Source: Salinispora tropica CNB-440
GTDB taxonomy: Bacteria; Actinomycetota; Actinomycetes; Mycobacteriales; Micromonosporaceae
Length of the DNA stretch: 64,000 nucleotides
Assembly: GCF_000016425.1 (NCBI RefSeq)
Contig: NC_009380.1
Location: forward strand, 4,716,144 to 4,780,143
Direction of reading: 5' to 3'
Shown here piece after piece: positions 60,002 to 64,000 of this stretch. A program made the position numbers and the translations under genes. Within the stretch, counting starts at the first letter, position 1; every line of letters starts with the position of its first letter. Below the pieces are notes generated by a model. The model did not search any database and had not been told where the DNA came from. It saw only the letters and a list, made by a program, of their open reading frames with translations.

Positions 60002-61009
60002 TCAGTCCCAGGCTTCGCCCATCGCGGCGAGTTCACCCGCGTACTCGATCTGATCACGCCAGGACTCGGGCCACACGGCCATTCCGAAGGCGGCACCGAG
60101 GAATGCGCCGGTCAGACAGGCGATGGAGTCGGAGTCCCCGGAGGTGGTAGCGGCGCGGGCCAGGGCGGATACCGGATCGTCGGCATGCCGAATCGCGCAG
60201 AAGAGTGCCGTGGCCAGGGCCTCTTCGGCGATCCAACCGGCACCGGTGAGCCGGCAGGCGTCCGCGCCGTCGTCGGCGGAGGTGAGCGCGAGATCGAGCC
60301 GATCGAGTACGTGCCGGCACTCGTCCCAACCTCGGGCAAGGTAGTCGGCGGGGTGAGCGACGCCGGCCTGCTGCCACAGCACACCCAACCACTCGTCGCG
60401 GTAGACGGTGCGCTGGTCGTGGGCCCGGGCTTGCAGCAACGCGGGCAGGGCTGGCAGCTCCGCACCGTCGCGAAGCAGCCGTACGGCGTATGCCGTCAGC
60501 TCACTGGCCGCGAGCGCGGTGGGATGCCCATGGGTCATCGCGGCCTGCAACTGCGCCACCCCGGCGAGGGTGTCCAGGTCGTAGTCGGCGACGAGTCCGA
60601 CCGGCGCGACCCGCATGTTCGCGCCACAGCCCTTGGACTCGATCACCGTGGCGTGGATCCACGGCTTGCCGAGGGCAAGGTCCCCGCAGGCACGCAGGCA
60701 GGTCATTCCGGGTGCGCGGTTGTTGTCGGGACTCGCCGCCCACTGCACGAACCGCTCCCGAAGCAGCGGCTCCAGCACCTTGGCTGTCGGCATGGGCGCA
60801 CTCACCAGCGCCATCCCGACCGCCAGGGTCAGCTGGGTGTCGTCGGTAACCGGTGCGGGGTCGCCCGCCAACTCGCGCGGGCCGCCGGGCCCGTAGCGGG
60901 CACGGATGTCCGGGACCGACATGAACTCGGTCGGTCCGCCCAACGCGTCACCATAGGCCAGCCCGAACAGACACCCGGACGCTGCGGTCGGCACCATCAG
61001 CTCTCGCAT
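60002..61009 (-). CDS. ADP-ribosylglycohydrolase-family protein
   Basis: 335 residues. The N-terminal GCLFGLAYGDALGGPTEF and VTDDTQLTLAVGMAL carry the first metal-binding residues; the C-terminal TTSGDSDSIACLTGAFLGAA carries the second Asp set (DSDSIA), as in DraG/ARH hydrolases. Removes ADP-ribose from proteins or small molecules. Start at ATG 61009 (MRELMVPTAASG) chosen because the DraG motif begins close after. Divergent from 61094. Confidence 0.88.
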   Translation of the reverse strand: MRELMVPTAASGCLFGLAYGDALGGPTEFMSVPDIRARYGPGGPRELAGDPAPVTDDTQLTLAVGMALVSAPMPTAKVLEPLLRERFVQWAASPDNNRAPGMTCLRACGDLALGKPWIHATVIESKGCGANMRVAPVGLVADYDLDTLAGVAQLQAAMTHGHPTALAASELTAYAVRLLRDGAELPALPALLQARAHDQRTVYRDEWLGVLWQQAGVAHPADYLARGWDECRHVLDRLDLALTSADDGADACRLTGAGWIAEEALATALFCAIRHADDPVSALARAATTSGDSDSIACLTGAFLGAAFGMAVWPESWRDQIEYAGELAAMGEAWD

Positions 61010-61093
61010 ATCGGGTGGATGGTAGCCCAACGGATGACACTGCGGGGTTGCCAGATTGACGATAATGGGCCGGTACGCGAGCAAGGAGAGATC

Positions 61094-61501
61094 ATGAACG
61101 ACTGGAACGACAGAATCATCAAAGAGTTCCGCGACAACGGCGGGCAGGTCGGCGGCCAGTTCGCAGGCGCGCCACTCCTCCTGTTGCACACCGTGGGTGC
61201 CAAGAGCGGCCAGCCTCGCTTGAACCCGATGATGTACCAGAAGGTGGACAACGGCTACGCCGTGTTCGCCTCCAAGGCCGGTGCCCCCAGCCACCCCGAC
61301 TGGTACCACAACCTGCGCACCCACCCGCGCGTCAAGGCGGAGATCGGCACGGACACGATCGACCTGGTGGCCAGAGTCGCCGCCGGTGACGAGCGGGAGC
61401 GGATCTGGACCGCGCAGAAGACCGCCTATCCGGGCTTCGCGGAATACGAAGCCAAGACCACCCGCGAAATCCCCGTCGTCGTACTGGAAGCTGCGCCGTA
61501 G
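61094..61501 (+). CDS. Deazaflavin (F420)-dependent nitroreductase-family protein
   Basis: 135 residues, Ddn-like split-barrel fold: NDWNDRIIKEFRDNGGQVGG, LLLLHTVGAKSGQPRLNPMM and HPDWYHNLRTHPRVKAEIGT are hallmark segments. Uses F420H2 to reduce quinones or nitro compounds in relatives. ATG after CAAGGAGAGATC. F420 use agrees with the LLM enzyme at 7583. Confidence 0.9.
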   Translation: MNDWNDRIIKEFRDNGGQVGGQFAGAPLLLLHTVGAKSGQPRLNPMMYQKVDNGYAVFASKAGAPSHPDWYHNLRTHPRVKAEIGTDTIDLVARVAAGDERERIWTAQKTAYPGFAEYEAKTTREIPVVVLEAAP

Positions 61502-61557
61502 ACCGCGCCAGAAAGATTCCTTTGCTCCACGCACGGACGACCGATAGGTTGCTGCCC

Positions 61558-62214
61558 ATGGGCAGCATCCTCTCGGTCAACCTGGCGGTCCCGGAACACA
61601 GCACCGCGAAGCGAGTCGGGGTCACCGGCATCAACAAGCAGCCAGTGGACAGGCCTGTGCCGGTCCGTGCTCCCGGACCGAAAACCACCGGTCTCCACAG
61701 TGGCCTGGTAGGCGACCAGATCTTCGACATCGAGAACCACGGCGGTGACGACCAGGCCGTGTACGCGTACGCCCGCGAGGACTACGACTGGTGGGAAGCC
61801 CGACTTGACCGCGTGCTTCCGGGCGGGATCTTCGGCGAGAACCTGACCACGGTTGGCGTTGATGTCAACGGCGCGGTCATCGGCGAGACCTGGCGCATCG
61901 GCGACAGTCTGGAACTTCAGCCGACGTTTGGTCGTGTTCCGTGCGCCACTTTCCAGGCCAAGATGGCCGAGCCGCAGTGGGTGAAGACGTTCACCCGGGA
62001 AAACCGGCCTGGCACCTATCTGCGCGTCGTCAAGCCGGGAGAGGTGCAAGCCGGAGATTCCGTTTCTGTCGTCGACCGGCCGGCCCACGGCATAACAATC
62101 GCGGCGGTCTTCCACGCCTACCTGAACGAGCCGGAGCTACTGCCCGCCCTGACCGAGGTCGAGGACCTACCCGACAGCTTACGACAGCTACTGCGTCGTC
62201 GTTCGCGCAGCTGA
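61558..62214 (+). CDS. MOSC-domain protein (YiiM-like)
   Basis: 218 residues. Segments GLVGDQIFDIENHGGDDQAV, FGENLTTVGVDVNGAVIGE and RVPCATFQAKM (conserved Cys) match YiiM-like MOSC proteins, which bind molybdenum cofactor and reduce N-hydroxylated compounds. ATG at 61558, inside a weakly supported longer frame. Confidence 0.87.
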   Translation: MGSILSVNLAVPEHSTAKRVGVTGINKQPVDRPVPVRAPGPKTTGLHSGLVGDQIFDIENHGGDDQAVYAYAREDYDWWEARLDRVLPGGIFGENLTTVGVDVNGAVIGETWRIGDSLELQPTFGRVPCATFQAKMAEPQWVKTFTRENRPGTYLRVVKPGEVQAGDSVSVVDRPAHGITIAAVFHAYLNEPELLPALTEVEDLPDSLRQLLRRRSRS

Positions 62215-62368
62215 GGCAGCCGGCCCGACGCCGAACCCCCACCTTCCACGGTTACCAGGTACGCGACCGGACCACAATGTCTGGCGCGAAGCCAACGTCA
62301 ACGACGTCATCGATCTGTTTCTCAGTTACCTCGACTTCTACCAGCGGCCGAACACTCGCCCGGCGGCG

Positions 62369-62710
62369 GTGGGATTCCTGCGTGCCCGACAGGCACGCCA
62401 GGAGTCCATCCTCTACGTCGCACGGGCCGAGGAGGGCCCGATTGGGTTCAGTCAGGTGTACCCCACATTCTCGTCCGTCTCGTTGGCTTCGGTGTGGACC
62501 CTCAACGACCTCTTTGTCGCGCCCCAGGCGCGCGGTTCAGGAGTAGGGCGCGCACTGGTCGACCGGGTCATCTCGGATGCGGAGGCTGCCGGCGTGATCC
62601 GGGTAGCGCTCGCCACCGCGGAAGACAACACGTCGGCGCAGGCCCTGTACGAATCCGCGGGATTCACCACCGGGCACCCGGTGCGCCACTACCTCAAGCG
62701 GACATGTTGA
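62369..62710 (+). CDS. GNAT N-acetyltransferase, 5' end uncertain
   Basis: The open frame from GTG 62369 gives 113 residues with VWTLNDLFVAPQARGSGVGR (acetyl-CoA loop) and ATAEDNTSAQALYESAGFTT. Sequence in the same frame upstream (DHNVWREANVNDVIDLFLSY, from ~62270) clearly belongs to the GNAT fold, but no start codon exists in that frame, and the expected first strand (YQVR) is in another. So the gene either carries a single frameshift near 62260 or begins internally. Confidence 0.65.
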   Translation: MGFLRARQARQESILYVARAEEGPIGFSQVYPTFSSVSLASVWTLNDLFVAPQARGSGVGRALVDRVISDAEAAGVIRVALATAEDNTSAQALYESAGFTTGHPVRHYLKRTC

Positions 62711-62745
62711 GTGGGCGACGCGGTCGTTCGCGCCGGCTCGCATAG

Positions 62746-62895
62746 CTACAGCGACACGTCTCGAATGACATCGAGATCGATGAAGCGAGGGCCATCGGTG
62801 CACAGCGGCAGGAAAGCCGCGTGGGTAGCGTTGGTCACGGCCAACTCGGAGTTCACCACCCCGTCGTCGTACGAGTCGAATTCGAGAATCTCCAT
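62746..62895 (-). CDS. Possible 49-residue protein
   Basis: From ATG 62895: MEILEFDSYDDGVVNSELAV, then HAAFLPLCTDGPRFIDLDVI and a stop at 62746. Amino-acid composition is protein-like and differs from random high-GC frames. There is a GAGGGG a few bases upstream. No family recognised; it could be a fragment. Confidence 0.4.
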   Translation of the reverse strand: MEILEFDSYDDGVVNSELAVTNATHAAFLPLCTDGPRFIDLDVIRDVSL

Positions 62896-63048
62896 GCCCC
62901 CTCAGTCATCCCTTGCGATTGCGCTACTGCCCATAACCGCTCGCCCAACACCTCCACACCCGTCAACAAGTACAGAAGGGATGAATCAGTACCGGCGAGC
63001 ACAGGAGTGGACCAACCGAAGGACTAGCCCGTTTTCACCCTGCCACCA

Positions 63049-63657
63049 TCAGCCCAGACTTCCGACGCCGCTCGGTCCGCCGGCACCTTCACGCTCACCC
63101 CACCACCTAACGGCCTCAATCCGGTAGCGCACGTGAGGCGCACCAGCCCTGTTCTGGCCGGGCTCGGCCAGGACCCCGCCGAGCTTCTCCACCGCGCGCC
63201 GAGAACGAAGATTCGCCGGACCGACAAGAAAAATGACGGTATCGACGAACCGAAAAGCGTGATCCAGCATGAGCCGCTTGAGCTCCTTGTTGTAAACCCC
63301 ACCCCAGTGGGAACGCGCGAGAAAGGTCCAACCAATTTCGACCTCGCGACGATCCAGGCTATAGCCGTGATATCGAGATGATCCGATCAGACGGAGGTCC
63401 TTGGTGTCGACCACTGCCAACGCGCCTCCGGAGGCGAGAGCATCCAGGAAGAAGGCACGAAAAATATCCTTTTGGTGCCGGTCTGGCTGCGGATGCTGTT
63501 CCCACAACAGCGGGTCAGCGGCGACAGCGAACAGCTCATCGAAATCCGCCGGCCGCAGTGGCCGTACGGCAATCAGGTCGCTGGTCAGGACGGGCTGGAG
63601 TTCAAACGACACTACGAGGGCTCCGATCATAGGCGGGACAACCCGTGGCTCATTCAT
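63049..63657 (-). CDS. GNAT N-acetyltransferase (RimJ-like)
   Basis: 202 residues. DLIAVRPLRPADFDELFAVA, LIGSSRYHGYSLDRREVEIG, SHWGGVYNKELKRLMLDHAF and ANLRSRRAVEKLGGVLAEPG follow the RimJ/RimL pattern, including the NxRSRRAxEKLG helix. The ATG (63657) overlaps the stop of the HAD gene, so both are co-transcribed. Confidence 0.85.
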   Translation of the reverse strand: MNEPRVVPPMIGALVVSFELQPVLTSDLIAVRPLRPADFDELFAVAADPLLWEQHPQPDRHQKDIFRAFFLDALASGGALAVVDTKDLRLIGSSRYHGYSLDRREVEIGWTFLARSHWGGVYNKELKRLMLDHAFRFVDTVIFLVGPANLRSRRAVEKLGGVLAEPGQNRAGAPHVRYRIEAVRWWGEREGAGGPSGVGSLG

Positions 63658-64000
63658 CCACTCAGCGAGGCAAGCAGCCGGGGGAGATCAGCGAGGCTCG
63701 GGATCCGGTGCACACCCACCGGCACCGGCACTGTGGATCGTGCGCGATCCAGCCAGATTCCGACCAGTCCCGCGTCGCGAGCGGCCACTGCGTCCGTGTC
63801 CAACTGGTCACCCACGTAGGCGACCGCTTCCGGCGGCAACCCGAGGGATCCGCAGCCGGCCAGGAACGCCGAGGGATCCGGCTTCGCCCGGGCAAGTCGG
63901 TCCGAACACAGCAGCACCTCGAAGTGGTGCCGCAATCCCAGGGCGGTCAGTCTGCGCTCCTGATGCGTGGTGCTGGAGTTGGACAGGATCCCGTGCCGGT
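63654..64000 (-). CDS. HAD-superfamily hydrolase, C-terminal part (5' end off window)
   Basis: The frame enters from the right edge. ILSNSSTTHQERRLTALGL is motif II (SNS), AKPDPSAFLAGCGSLGLPPE has the motif III Lys, and AVAYVGDQLDTDAVAARDAG is motif IV (GDxxxxD). This fits haloacid-dehalogenase phosphatases of the subclass I type. The N-terminal nucleophile Asp is outside the window. The stop overlaps the GNAT start by 4 bases. Confidence 0.85.
   Translation of the reverse strand, partial: RHGILSNSSTTHQERRLTALGLRHHFEVLLCSDRLARAKPDPSAFLAGCGSLGLPPEAVAYVGDQLDTDAVAARDAGLVGIWLDRARSTVPVPVGVHRIPSLADLPRLLASLSG

Overview
The window is high-GC actinobacterial DNA, most likely from Micromonospora or a close relative (Micromonosporaceae). 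Support comes from the codon usage, GTG/TTG starts, 4-base start/stop overlaps, F420-type oxidoreductases, DUF574 methyltransferase and DUF5999 genes, and a 59-bp intergenic repeat of a kind I recall from Micromonospora genomes (memory, not checked).

Layout. (1) 1-9429: nine tightly coupled + strand genes that look like one biosynthetic operon: PEP-synthase-like phosphotransferase (5' end off the window), fatty-acyl-AMP ligase, nucleotidyltransferase-domain protein, acyl carrier protein, thioester-reductase-like SDR, nucleoside-diphosphate-kinase-like protein, UbiA-type prenyltransferase, LLM/F420 oxidoreductase and an AfsA-type double-hotdog enzyme. I do not know this set as a described pathway; it is the best novel-system candidate. 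(2) 9430-12900: broken integrases, an XRE-cupin regulator divergent from a thioredoxin-reductase-like flavoprotein, a serine-recombinase stub and a tRNA 3'-end scar. (3) 12886-25501, plus a satellite at 46300-47616: a zinc-limitation island. Zur-like 7-1-7 boxes precede a class I fructose-bisphosphate aldolase, two P-loop-less COG0523 proteins (one followed by a Cys-free L32 paralogue) and an ECF transporter cassette. A normal COG0523 GTPase, a frameshifted zur-like gene, a His-rich protein and an MFS exporter lie among them.

(4) 25500-32520: a decayed accessory region with an IS6 remnant, a secreted protein with 105-bp tandem repeats, a PfkB kinase, GMC/MFS/ABC pseudogenes and an intact IS5-type element, followed by small enzymes (VOC, NTF2-like, SDR). 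(5) 32731-38209: histidine kinase, response regulator (frameshifted as given) and a MacB/FtsX-type ABC transporter, with three 59-bp repeats between kinase and regulator. (6) 38428-47600: a transglycosylase-like exoprotein, TetR with its operator beside a truncated hydrolase, a fructosamine-kinase-like protein, VOC and DJ-1/PfpI proteins, RsgA and the second P-loop-less COG0523 protein.

(7) 47847-52600: DUF574 methyltransferase, then a four-gene operon (XRE regulator, ImmA/IrrE protease, MAB_1171c-type membrane protein, MpaB-type oxygenase) and a GNAT. (8) 52604-64000: DEAD-box helicase, ECF sigma/anti-sigma pair divergent from a DUF4397 surface protein and class F sortase, BioY, GNATs, DUF5999, ADP-ribosylglycohydrolase, Ddn-like and MOSC proteins, and a HAD hydrolase running off the right edge.

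Several genes carry single-base frameshifts (zur-like gene, two response regulators, a GNAT, a membrane protein). Some are clear decay; others could be sequencing errors.
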